DNA of 64,000 bases from CAVXUB01 sp963764805. GTDB lineage: Bacteria > Actinomycetota > Acidimicrobiia > Acidimicrobiales > Bog-793. The position numbers and the translations under genes were made by a program. Numbering within the stretch: the stretch's first letter is position 1; the number at the start of each line of letters is the position of its first letter. The stretch covers positions 186,001-250,000 of the forward strand of contig CAVXUB010000003.1 in the NCBI GenBank assembly GCA_963764805.1. Reading direction: 5' to 3'. This document shows positions 1-8,655 of the stretch, piece by piece. Under the pieces are notes generated by a model. The model did not search any database. It was not told where the DNA came from and worked only from the letters and a program-made list of their open reading frames with translations.

Positions 1-1281
1 GCAGGGCCGTGCCGAGCGAGCCGCCCACCTGTTGGGTGGCGTTGACCAAGGCGCTCGCCACGCCCGCATCTGCTTCGTCCACTCCGATCAGGGCCGTGCT
101 GCTGAGCGGCACGAAGGTGAGGCCCATACCGAAGCTGACAACGATCTCGGCGGGGAGCACGTGCAGCAGGTAGCCGGTGTGCACGCCGATCTGCGTGAAC
201 CAGAGCAGCCCGCCCGCCGCCAGCGTCAGCCCGAAGGTCATCAAGGCGCGGGGTCCGAAACGGGGCAATAGCTGACTCGCCAGCGTCGCAGCCACGATGA
301 TCCCGGCCGAGAACGGAAGGAAGGCGAATCCCGACTTCAGCGCCGAGTAACCGAGCGTTCCCTGCAGGTAGTAGGTGAGGAAGAGGAACGTCCCGAACAG
401 GGCGATGCCGACGAGCAGGGACGAGAGGAACGAGCCGCCCCGGTTGCGGTCGAGCACGACGCGAAGCGGGAGGAGGGGGTGGCTGGTGCGGGTCTCGAAG
501 ACGACGAAGCCGACGAGCAGCACCGCCGCGGCGGCCAGCAGTCCCATGGTCAAGGGGGCGGCCCAGCCGTCGCTCTGGGCACGGGTGAACCCGTAGACGA
601 GGGCGAGCAGTCCGCTGGTGACAAGTGCTGCACCGGGGATGTCGTAGCGCCAGGCAGTGCCGCTCGGCTCTCGCGGATCTGGCTGGGTGCCAGAGCGGCG
701 GCAGTCAGCGCGATCGGGACGTTGATCAACAGGGTCCAGCGCCAGGACGCGTACTGCGTGAGGATGCCGCCGAGGATCAGCCCGATGGCCGCACCGCCAC
801 CTGCGATCGCTCCGTAGACGCCGAACGCTCGGGCTCGCTCACGCGGCTCGGTGAACGAGACCGTCAGCAAGGACAAGGCGGAGGGAGCCATCACTGCGGC
901 GAAGGCACCCTGCAGCGCCCGGGCGCCGAACAGCATCGCCTGGTCCTGCGCCAGGCCACCGAGGGCAGAAGCAGCGGCGAAACCGATCAAGCTGAGCACG
1001 AACATCCGTCGCCGTCCGAGGTGGTCGGCGATCCGTCCGCCGAGGAGCAGCAGGCCGCCGAAGGCGAGGGTGTAGGCGGTGAGCACCCACTGGCGATTTG
1101 CGACCGAGATGTGCAGGGCACGCTGGGCCGACGGGAGGGCGATCGTGACCACAGAGGCGTCGAGCACGATCATCAGCTGTGCGACCGCGATCACAGCCAG
1201 GGCGCGGAAGCGCCTGGGGTCGGAAGCATCATGCGTGGGCGCCGCCGTGCTGGGGACAACTGCCTGAACCACGTCTGCCAT
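1..1281 (-). CDS. MFS drug exporter, DHA2/EmrB-QacA type; 3' end outside window, internal frameshift
   Basis: This is a multi-helix exporter expected to move drugs out by proton antiport. The N-terminal part shows helix 1 with the family-typical LDASVVTIALPSAQ and the MFS loop motif GGRIADHLGRRRM. After about 210 codons, near 650, the reading frame shifts; the other frame continues with typical helices (YDIPGAALVTSGLLAL onward) to the window edge. I chose ATG 1281 because AAGGAG lies 9 bases upstream; an ATG at 1290 would directly abut that site. It is divergent from a TetR regulator with operators between them, so a regulator-controlled efflux pump is likely. The frame break may be a sequence error. 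The substrate is unknown. Confidence 0.85.
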
Positions 1282-1304
1282 CTTCGGCATCTCCTTGCTA
1301 TAAT

Positions 1305-1349
1305 CGGAACAGAGGTTCCGGTTGCCACTATACGGAACGGTCGTTCCGT
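1305..1349. promoter_or_regulatory. Two palindromic TetR-type operators
   Basis: Two inverted repeats share the half-site CGGAAC/GTTCCG. O1 (1332-1349) is ACGGAACGGTCGTTCCGT, with perfect 8-base arms and a 2-base spacer. O2 (1305-1320) is CGGAACAGAGGTTCCG, with 6-base arms. O1 lies inside the spacer of the MFS promoter and O2 just downstream of it. A TATAAT at 1299-1304 could be the -10 box for the rightward TetR gene. The arrangement fits repression of both divergent genes by the adjacent TetR protein, which is inference. Confidence 0.75.
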
Positions 1350-1356
1350 TTGTCAA
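1327..1356 (-). promoter_or_regulatory. Sigma70-type promoter for the MFS gene
   Basis: On the minus strand, TTGACA (complement of 1351-1356) and TATAGT (complement of 1327-1332) are separated by 18 bases. Those 18 bases are almost entirely operator O1, so a bound repressor would block RNA polymerase. The match to consensus is unusually good for so GC-rich a sequence. Confidence 0.75.
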
Positions 1357-1398
1357 ACGTCGGGCGCCCGGAGATATTCCGGGCAGAGGGACATCTGG

Positions 1399-2025
1399 AT
1401 GGGAACCAAGACCGTCGAGGAGGTTTCGAGCGACCGGGGCGGACCGCGTGCTCCGCGTGTTCCGCGTGGTCCGCGTGCTGACTCGATCCGCAACCGCGCC
1501 CGCATCCTCGAGGCCGCCGAGCAGGTTTTCGGCAGCGAGGGGCTGACAGTGCCGATCGATCGGATCGCCGAGAAGGCGGGGGTCGGGGTCGGGACCCTCT
1601 ACCGGCACTTCCCTACGAAGGAAGCGCTCTTCGAGGCGATCGTGCTCGGGCACTTCGAGCGTCTGCTGGCAGAGGCAAGGGAGCGGTCGGAGTCCGACGA
1701 ACCCGGCGAGGCGTTGATCGAGGTGCTGAACCACCTTGTCGTGGTGGCCGTCGAGAAGAGAGACCTCGCCGACGCCCTGATGGGTGCCGGCATCGACTTC
1801 AAGGCGGCGGCCGGCGAGACCAAGAGCCAGCTCGACGAGTGCCTTTCAGCCTTGCTGCGGCGAGCGCAGGAGGAGGGCACCATCCGCCCCGACGTCACCT
1901 ATGCCGACTTGATGAGCCTGGTGGCCGGGTCCTGCATCACCAACAACCACGTCGGACCGATCGGAGGCTCGCCGGCGACGATGGTGGCGGTCATCTGCGA
2001 CGGGCTGCGTCTGCGCAAGAGTTGA
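1399..2025 (+). CDS. TetR/AcrR family transcriptional regulator
   Basis: A 208-residue DNA-binding repressor. The helix-turn-helix region runs from RARILEAAEQVFGSEGL through the recognition segment GVGVGTLYRHFPTKEALFEA, around residues 30-75. The C-terminal ligand-binding domain resembles the subgroup of TetR proteins found with MFS exporters. The N-terminus has a short Pro/Arg repeat encoded by four imperfect copies of a CCGCGTG-based unit near 1445-1480. ATG 1399 is preceded by GAGGG. It is divergent from the exporter, with shared operators between, so it probably controls the exporter and itself. The inducer is unknown. Confidence 0.88.
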   Translation: MGTKTVEEVSSDRGGPRAPRVPRGPRADSIRNRARILEAAEQVFGSEGLTVPIDRIAEKAGVGVGTLYRHFPTKEALFEAIVLGHFERLLAEARERSESDEPGEALIEVLNHLVVVAVEKRDLADALMGAGIDFKAAAGETKSQLDECLSALLRRAQEEGTIRPDVTYADLMSLVAGSCITNNHVGPIGGSPATMVAVICDGLRLRKS

Positions 2026-2032
2026 GGGCCGG

Positions 2033-2782
2033 TCAGTCCCCGGACGATCTCTTGGCGCCAAGCGACGTCAGCCACTCGATGACGTTGTTCTGCCGGGTCG
2101 ACGTCCCGGAAGCGGCGTCGAGCGGGGTCCCCTGCGCGTAGGGCGGGGTCCAGCTCAGGTCCGCCCCGCGGGCTAGCAGCAGCTCGGCAGCTCGCCGTTG
2201 GTGACCGGCACACGCATGCCAGAAGGCCTGCGAGATGTTCTCCGGTGTCGCCAGGTCCTCGTCGGAGAGAAGCTCCTCGAGGCGCTCGAGCAAGCCGAGC
2301 GCGGCGGCGATCCAGAGGCAGTCGACCTTCGCCCCGCTGGCGACGAGCAGCCGGGCGACGTTCCAGCACCCGTAGCCGACTGCGTTGGCCAGCGGAGTGC
2401 CGATCGAGCCGTCCGGCTTCTCGATGTTGGCTCCGGCGGCGATCAGGACCGCCGCCACGTCGGAGTCGTCGCTGCTCGCCGCCCAGTGCAGAGGTGTCTC
2501 GCCGGACCCGTCGTCGGCGCCGAATTCCGTGTCGGCGCCCGCATCGATCAGCATCTGGGCGATCCGAGGCCCGTTGGGGGAGTAGCCCGGCCAGTCGGCA
2601 ACGACGAGGAGAGGCGTCCTGCCGACGCCCTCGAGCCGGGTGTTGGCGAGCTCGGGCTTCTCCGCGAGGAGGGCCCGCAGCCTCTCCACCTCGCCGTACT
2701 TGACGGCGACGAACATGTTGATGTGGTCGTCAGGCGCCACCATCGGCAGACCCCCCGGCCCTTGTCGGATCCGTGCGCTCAC
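2033..2782 (-). CDS. Ankyrin-repeat protein
   Basis: A 249-residue soluble protein with about four to five ankyrin repeats, visible as ETPLHWAASSDDSDVAAVLI, TPLANAVGYGCWNVARLL and a C-terminal GTPLDAAS unit. Ankyrin repeats mediate protein-protein contacts, and no catalytic motif is visible. The GTG start at 2782 overlaps the stop of the upstream arsR-like gene (GTGA), with GGAGG just before it, so translation is probably coupled. An internal ATG at 2743 with a G-rich upstream sequence is an alternative start. Its partner and role are unknown. Confidence 0.8.
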   Translation of the reverse strand: MSARIRQGPGGLPMVAPDDHINMFVAVKYGEVERLRALLAEKPELANTRLEGVGRTPLLVVADWPGYSPNGPRIAQMLIDAGADTEFGADDGSGETPLHWAASSDDSDVAAVLIAAGANIEKPDGSIGTPLANAVGYGCWNVARLLVASGAKVDCLWIAAALGLLERLEELLSDEDLATPENISQAFWHACAGHQRRAAELLLARGADLSWTPPYAQGTPLDAASGTSTRQNNVIEWLTSLGAKRSSGD

Positions 2783-3114
2783 TCACCTCCGAGCAGTCTC
2801 CTCAGCTGCCCGAGCCGTTCTGGCACGATTGTCCACCACATCCACTTGCCGCGCCTTTCGCCGGCGATCAGCCCGGCCTCCGCCAGCACCTTCGTGTGGT
2901 GCGAGACCGTCGGCTGGCTCTTGCCGAGTGGCTCCTCGAGGTTGCAGCTGCACACCTCGCCCTGTGCGGCGACGAGGGACAGCAGACGCAGGCGTACGGG
3001 ATCTGCCAGGGCTCCCAGCATCCCCGCCAGCTCATCGGCGTCCGTCGCCGAGAGGGGAGCGTGCGTGATCGGCGGGCAGCACAGAAAAGCAGGATCTGTA
3101 CGTTGGCCTGGCAT
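2779..3114 (-). CDS. ArsR/SmtB family metalloregulator
   Basis: A 111-residue winged-helix repressor. It has the family core LGALADPVRLRLLSLV, then EVCSCNL, which resembles the ArsR metalloid-binding ELCVCDL motif, and the recognition helix QPTVSHHTKVLAEAGL. A CC pair near the N-terminus (FLCCPP) could be extra thiol ligands. ATG 3114 has a strong AAAGGAGG site. A palindrome at 3150-3165 is the probable autoregulatory operator. The only co-transcribed gene is the ankyrin protein; no arsenite pump or arsenate reductase is nearby, so the target response is unclear. Confidence 0.87.
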   Translation of the reverse strand: MPGQRTDPAFLCCPPITHAPLSATDADELAGMLGALADPVRLRLLSLVAAQGEVCSCNLEEPLGKSQPTVSHHTKVLAEAGLIAGERRGKWMWWTIVPERLGQLRRLLGGE

Positions 3115-3149
3115 GCTTCCTCCTTTCCGGGCATGACGATGAACATGCT

Positions 3150-3165
3150 ATCGATGCACATCGAT
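3150..3165. promoter_or_regulatory. Probable ArsR operator palindrome
   Basis: ATCGATGCACATCGAT is an inverted repeat with 6-base arms and a 4-base centre, 36 bases upstream of the arsR-like start. ATCGAT-type half-sites are common for ArsR/SmtB proteins. A partial second copy (GTGCACCGATCTACCCTCGG, 3201-3220) repeats the right half plus the following bases of the first copy (3155-3176) and may be a second, weaker site. Confidence 0.65.
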
Positions 3166-3223
3166 CTACCTTCGGCGGGATTAGCGGGATGGCTCTCGAC
3201 GTGCACCGATCTACCCTCGGACG

Positions 3224-3239
3224 GCGAGCGGGCGCTCGC
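3224..3239 (-). terminator. Hairpin at end of ABC exporter gene
   Basis: GCGAGC-GGGC-GCTCGC is a perfect 6-base stem with a 4-base loop lying immediately after the permease stop codon. It has no clear U-tract. It would separate the ABC exporter from the downstream arsR-like gene. Confidence 0.45.
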
Positions 3240-5756
3240 TATTCGGAGGCGATCGCCGCCAGCACGTCCAGTCGTGCCGCCCGTCTGGCCGGCCAGCTGG
3301 CTGCGATCAGCCCGAGGATGGCCGAGAGGATCAGGAACACGATGAGGTTCGAGATGGGCACGACGGTGTCGTTGATCCCTTGCGAGTGGAGGGACACCAC
3401 CAGCGCCACGCCGAGGATCGTCCCGACGACGATCCCGATCACCGCCCCGAAGATGGCGAGGATCACCGACTCGGAGCGGATCATCATGCGTATCTGGCGC
3501 CTCTTCATGCCGACCGCACGGAGCAGGCCGATCTCGTGCGTGCGCTCGAAGACCGACAGCATCAAGGTGTTGACGATCCCGATCAGGGCGATGATGACCG
3601 CCAGGCCGAGCAACGCGTAGATGATCCCGAGCAGCTGGTTGACCTGCGCCGACTGCGACTTCTCGAAGGCGGCACGAGTCTGCACCTGGACGTTCGGGTA
3701 GGGGGCCAGGGCCCGAGACACCTCCCTCTCGACGGCGGCGCTGCCGCCCGTCTTGAGGACCACGGCCGCCGGCGACGGGTTGCGGTAATGCGACACGAAG
3801 AAGGACGCCCCCACGAGAAAGCTGCCGAGAAGGGCGTTCGACTGGAAGATGCCGCCGATGCGCAGGCGCGACGAGCCCGTCAACGCGAAACGCACCGGCA
3901 CGTTCTCGCCCACCACCAGATCGTCCGATTTGGCGGTCGTCGAGTCGACGAGCAGCTCCCCCTTGTCGAGAGCGGAGGTGCTGCCAGATGCCATATGGAG
4001 GATCACGGTCGCCGACAGGTCGTGCGTCGAGATGCCGCCCAGGGACTCGATCGACTGCCTGAACTCGAACTGGTCCTGGTAATAGGTGGCGGCAGCGCTG
4101 ACGCCGGGCAGTGCGGCGAGCCTCGCCGGAAGCACGGTGCTTAACCCGCCACCGCCACTGCTGTTCGAGGTCACGATCAGGTCGGCGCTGATCGCGTTGT
4201 CGACACTGCTGGTGGCGGACTTCGAGAGGGAGGCGCCGAAGACGGCGATCGCCGACACCAGCGCCAGGCCGATCATCAAGGCCGAGGCCGTCTGTGCCGT
4301 ACGTCGGGGGCTGCGCATCGAGTTCTCACGGCCGAGCTTGCCGGCGAGCCCGAGCCCGGCCAGTGGCCTGCCGATGACGCTCGCAAGGGGTCGCGCCAAG
4401 GCCGGCGCCAGCATCGCCACGCCGATAAAGAGCGCCACGGCGCCGAGGCCGACGAGTTGGATCGCCGGAGCGGCGAGACCGACGGCGAGAGCCACCGCAC
4501 CGGCGATCGCCACGACGGCGCCGCGGATGAAGCGCCGTCTCATCGGCACGTCGCTCTCGGACTGGTGCTCGCTGATGGCGGCCACCGGCGCGATCCGCAC
4601 AGCGCGGCGCGCCGGGCTGATGGCAGCGACGACCGTCACGCCGACGCCGACGATCAGGGCCACGATCACCGTGCGGGCCTCGAAGACCGGCGCCCCCGTC
4701 GGGAGGTCGATCCCGAAGCCCCGCAGCAGCGCTTCGAGCCCCACCGCCGCCAGCACTCCGAGGCCGATCCCGACCAGCGAGGAGAGCAGTCCGACGACTG
4801 CAGCCTCCAGCAGCACCGAGCGGAAGACCTGCTTGCGACTGGCTCCCACGATCCGCAGCAGTGCGAGCTCGCGCGTGCGCTGGCCGACGATGATCGAGAA
4901 GGTGTTGAGGATCGTGAAGCCGCCGACGAAAAGGGCGATGAAGGCAAACACGAGGAGCGCCGTCGAGAAGAACGAGAGAGCCTGGTTGATGGCGCTCGTC
5001 TGCTCGTTGACGACCGTCTGACCGCTCACCACCTCGACCCCGCGGCAGGACGCGGGCGATGTCGTGCTGAACGGTCGACTTGTCGGCTCCCGGCACCGTC
5101 ACGACGTCGATCGCGTCGAAACGGCCCACCTCGTCCAGCACCGCCTGCGCCGTTGGCAGGTTGAACGCAGCCAGAGTGGCTCCCGCCAAGTTGTCGGCCG
5201 TGCCGAAGCGTACGAGCCCGCTGATGGTGAAGGTCCGCGAGGGACCGTTGAGCAGGATCTCGACGCGCTGGCCGATGTGGAAGTGGTACTTCTGCGCCGT
5301 GCCGGCGTCCATCAGCACCTGGTCCGACCCGCTCGGGGCGCTGCCCTGCACGACGTGCAGCACCGACACCCGCTGGTCCGGGTCGAATGACAGGCCGATC
5401 GCCGGGGCGCCGCCGCTCGAGATCGCCTTGCCCTGGGGAGAAACGAACTGGGCGTAGCCGGAGACGGTGCCGTCTGCGGCCCCGACGCCCGGCACCCGCC
5501 GGATGGCGGGGAGGATCGACTGCGGGATCGGGTTGCGGACGGCGCTGCCTCCCTGCCCGTTGAACTGCGCCACTCCCCGGACCTGGAAGTCGATGTTCTG
5601 GTAGACGTTGTTGAAGAGCGTCGTGAAGGTGTTGTGCAGCGTGTCGGTGAGGATGAAGGTGCCCGAGATGAAGGTCACGCCGAGCACGATGGCGATCGCC
5701 GTGAGGGCCATCCGCAGCTTGTGAGCGAGCAACCCCTTCAGGGTGACCTTCCACAT
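3239..5756 (-). CDS. FtsX/MacB-type ABC exporter permease (frameshifted)
   Basis: A permease of about 838 residues made of two FtsX-like halves, each with one N-terminal helix, an extracytoplasmic domain and three further helices. It starts MWKVTLKGLLAHKLRMALT and ends in the family-typical PARRAARLDVLAAIASE. The frame breaks near 5035 in a CCGCGGGG run; shifting one base joins ARVLPRG to VEVVSGQTVV as in this family. The upstream ATPase reads in frame into the permease without a stop, but an alternative frame gives a stop 1 base before ATG 5756. Substrates of this family include lipoproteins, peptides and macrolides; here the substrate is unknown. Confidence 0.85.
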
Positions 5757-5757
5757 C

Positions 5758-6545
5758 TCAGGGCTGCTCCCGGGTTCTGGTCGCGAACAAGCGCACGCGT
5801 CGAGGACGGAGTCGGCAGTCGGCTGGTACAGCTCGCCCACCACCTTCCCGTCCGCCAGGAAGATCACCCGTTCGGCGTAGGCGGCGCCATGGGGATCATG
5901 GGTGACCATCACGATCGACTGGCCGAACTCGCGCACGGACCTGCGCAGGAACGAGAGCATCTCCGCCGAGGAGTTGGAGTCGAGGTTGCCGGTCGGCTCG
6001 TCAGCAAAGATCAGGTCGGGACGGCTGATGAGGGCGCGGGCGCATGCCACCCGCTGCTGCTGGCCTCCCGACATCTGCGAGGGGCGGTGGGACAGCCGGT
6101 CCTTGATCCCCAGCTGCTCGACCAGGAAGTCGAACCACCCCGGATCGACCTTGCTCCCTCCCAAGTCGATCGGGAGGGTGATGTTCTCCGCTGCCGTCAG
6201 CGTCGGCACCAGGTTGAAGGACTGGAAGACGAAACCGACCCTCTCGCGGCGGAGCTGCGTGAGGCCCGCATCGTCCAGCGCGCCGATGTCGTAGCCGCCG
6301 ACGAAGATCTGCCCCGACGTGGGCCGGTCGAGTCCCGCCATGCAGTGCATCAACGTCGACTTGCCCGAGCCGGAGGGACCCATCACCGCCGTGAACCTGC
6401 CGCGGTCGAACGTCACGTCGACTCCTGCCAGTGCCTCGACGAGAGTGGCCGCTGACCCGTAGGTCTTGCGCAGACCTACAGCGTGCGCCGCAGGCATCGG
6501 CGGCGCGGGCGCCGCAGGTATCGCCGATTCAGAAGTTCCCACCAT
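5758..6545 (-). CDS. ABC exporter ATP-binding protein, MacB/LolD type
   Basis: An ATPase of about 260 residues that would power the adjacent FtsX-like permease. Visible motifs are Walker A GPSGSGKST, Q-loop FVFQSFNLVPTLT, signature MSGGQQQRVACARAL, Walker B LIFADEPTGNLD and switch histidine MVTHD. As written, the frame passes straight into the permease; shifting frame near 5790 gives a C-terminus ending ATRTREQP and a stop 1 base before the permease ATG, the usual separate-gene layout. I therefore treat the fusion as probably artificial. The start has a GAGG site 8 bases upstream. Confidence 0.88.
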
Positions 6546-6746
6546 CGCCGCAGCCTCGCTTCCAGAGCACCCCGTGGAGAGAGTAGTAGAGCCCGGTCGA
6601 GCCTCCGATACAGGGGCGGCCGAGCAGGGATACGCCTGGCCGAGCTCGGCTGCGACCTAGGACAGGGCTTCTACTGGTCTCGTCCGCTCGCCGAGCCCGA
6701 TATCGCCGAGCTGCTCCAGGCCGGCCGTCCCTTGCCGGCGCAAGCC

Positions 6747-7892
6747 TTATGAGGCGGAGGCAGCCGCCCGCCGATGGACCGAGCGGCACACGTCGAGGAG
6801 CCGCTCGATCTCCTCGTCAGTCGTGTACCAGGCGACGCATATGCGGAGGAACGGCCTGCCATCGTGCTCCTGCGCGATCGCCTCGATGTCGGCGGCCAGT
6901 AGCCGGGCCCGGAGCGTGTCCGACTCCAGGCCCGCAGGGAGCCAGAACGACGACATCATGAGGTCGTCGTCGACCGTCCCCACGCGTTCGTAATCGAGCT
7001 CGGCGAGCGCCCGGGCGGCCTCCTCCAGCCGATGGCGGGCATCGGGACGAGCGGGTACGAGATGTGTTGCGTGGAACGCCATCGCTTCGGGCACCGCCAG
7101 CCATTGCGAGCAGTCGGCGGTTCCCGGCCGGTTCGTACGGATGGCGAGCGGCGTGGTGCGGTCGGTACCGCCCCAGTTGACGACGAGCGGATCAAGCATC
7201 GACTGGGCAGTCGGCTCTGCATGTATGAAGCCGGCGGGCCTCGGGGCGGCGAACCACTTGTGAAGGTTGCCGACGTAGAAGTCAGCGCCGACGGATCCGA
7301 GGTCGAGGGGAACCTGCCCCGGTGCATGGGCGCCGTCGATCACCGACAGCACCCCGCGGTGGCGGAGGCGTCCGCAGATCTCGGGCAGCGGCAACCGCAG
7401 CGCCGTGGAGGACGAGATGTGGGAGAGGAGCACCATCCTGGTGGCCGGCGTCAACGCCTCCTCGACCGCCCCCGTCATCTCGTCGGGCGTGCGCCCGAGA
7501 AGTCGGATTGTCCGGCAGATGACGCCCCGCTCGCCGGAGGCCCATTGCCAGAGCGTCTGCTGGGCTCCGTACTCGAGGTCGGTGACGAGCACCTCGTCGC
7601 CCGGCTCGAAGGTCGGCAGCAGGGATCGGGCGATCAGGTTGAGACCCGTCGTGGCGTTGCTCATGAAGGCGACCTGGTCCTGCCGGCAGCCGAGCGAGAG
7701 GGCCAGTGATGCGAGTGCGCCGGCGAGCTTGTCGTCGAGCTCGCGCATGTAGCTACGGGTCGGGTTCGCCTCCAGGTCGTTGAGGATCCGCAGCCTGACG
7801 TCCATCACCGGGCGCGGCACGGCGCCGAATCCTCCATGGTTCAAGTAGGCGATCTTCGGATCGAGCATGAAGCAGTCGCGCAGTCCGGCCAC
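6747..7892 (-). CDS. PLP-dependent aminotransferase class V, isopenicillin-N-epimerase-like
   Basis: A 381-residue fold-type I PLP enzyme of the cysteine desulfurase/isopenicillin N epimerase group. It shows the N-terminal YLNHGGFGAVPRPV, the cofactor-binding SNATTGLN, the Asp-x2-His motif DGAHAPGQ (D186, H189) and the Schiff-base lysine in GNLHKW (K212). The CsdA-type catalytic cysteine loop is not evident, so epimerase, lyase or hydrolase chemistry is as likely as sulfur transfer. It is divergent from a TetR gene with a 17-base operator between the two and may be a target of that regulator. The substrate is unknown. Confidence 0.82.
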   Translation of the reverse strand: MAGLRDCFMLDPKIAYLNHGGFGAVPRPVMDVRLRILNDLEANPTRSYMRELDDKLAGALASLALSLGCRQDQVAFMSNATTGLNLIARSLLPTFEPGDEVLVTDLEYGAQQTLWQWASGERGVICRTIRLLGRTPDEMTGAVEEALTPATRMVLLSHISSSTALRLPLPEICGRLRHRGVLSVIDGAHAPGQVPLDLGSVGADFYVGNLHKWFAAPRPAGFIHAEPTAQSMLDPLVVNWGGTDRTTPLAIRTNRPGTADCSQWLAVPEAMAFHATHLVPARPDARHRLEEAARALAELDYERVGTVDDDLMMSSFWLPAGLESDTLRARLLAADIEAIAQEHDGRPFLRICVAWYTTDEEIERLLDVCRSVHRRAAASAS

Positions 7893-7936
7893 GGCCGCAC
7901 GCTACTGCTCCAATTGGGTCGAACGAACTCTGGACT

Positions 7937-7953
7937 GACTGACTGAGTCAGTC
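7937..7953. promoter_or_regulatory. 17-base palindromic operator upstream of TetR gene
   Basis: GACTGACTGAGTCAGTC has perfect 8-base arms around a central G, within a longer GACT repeat (7933-7953). It ends 12 bases before the TetR-family start and 45 bases upstream of the divergent PLP enzyme gene, a position suited to autorepression and co-regulation. Confidence 0.7.
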
Positions 7954-7965
7954 TAAGATGCTGAC

Positions 7966-8655
7966 GTGCCTCGGATCCCCGCCCGCGACCGTCTGGTGGC
8001 GCTTGCCGAGGCCGCCACCGCAGAGTTCGGCCGGCTCGGGTACCGCGGCACGCGGACGGCAGAGGTCGCTGCTGCCGCCCGCATGTCGGCCGGTCTCCTG
8101 TTCACCTTCGTGGAGAGCAAGGAGGCGCTGTTCCACCTCGTGTTCTTGAACGGTTTCGGCCAGCTCGAAGGAGAGCTGCCCGAGCTTCCACTGGCGGCCT
8201 CGCTCTCCGAGACGGTGGCGATGATCGAGCAGAACCTCCGCAAGTACCCGGCGCCCAGGATGAAGGCGGCTCTCGCCTCGGAGGCTCCAGCCGACGTGCG
8301 GGCCGAGCTGACCGGAATCGTCGAAGAGCGCTACGACCTGATAGCGGTGATCTGGCCGCTGCTGGCTGTCATAGAGCGGTCCGCGACCGATCTGCCCGAG
8401 CTCGAGGACTACTACTTCAAGCGTGCCAGGGTCGGGTACTTCGAGCGCCTCACGACCTACCTGCGCTCGCGCGCTGCTTCCGGACACCTGAGGCAGATGC
8501 CCGACGCCGCCGTGGCGGCGAGGATGATCACCGAGGCGATCGGCTGGTTCGCCTGGAAGCGCCACGAGGGACGAGACGCCCGGCTATACGACGACGAGTT
8601 GGTGCGTACAACCCTCGTCGAGTTCGTCTGCTCTGCCTTGCTGAAGGGGGATTGA
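7966..8655 (+). CDS. TetR family transcriptional regulator
   Basis: A 229-residue regulator. The N-terminal helix-turn-helix spans about residues 10-55 (ALAEAATAEFGRLGYRGT, then MSAGLLFTFVESKEALFHLV). The GLLFTFVESKE segment differs from the usual GTLYYHFxSKE. The start is GTG 7966, just downstream of the palindrome, with little Shine-Dalgarno sequence. Its TGA overlaps the ATG of the next gene by one base (TGATG), so regulator and membrane glycosyltransferase are translationally coupled. The ligand is unknown. Confidence 0.85.
   Translation: MPRIPARDRLVALAEAATAEFGRLGYRGTRTAEVAAAARMSAGLLFTFVESKEALFHLVFLNGFGQLEGELPELPLAASLSETVAMIEQNLRKYPAPRMKAALASEAPADVRAELTGIVEERYDLIAVIWPLLAVIERSATDLPELEDYYFKRARVGYFERLTTYLRSRAASGHLRQMPDAAVAARMITEAIGWFAWKRHEGRDARLYDDELVRTTLVEFVCSALLKGD

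Noticed and set aside
1445..1480. Four CCGCGTG-based repeats as a regulatory array
   Set aside because: They lie inside the TetR coding sequence and encode a Pro/Arg N-terminal stretch; repeat quality is low.
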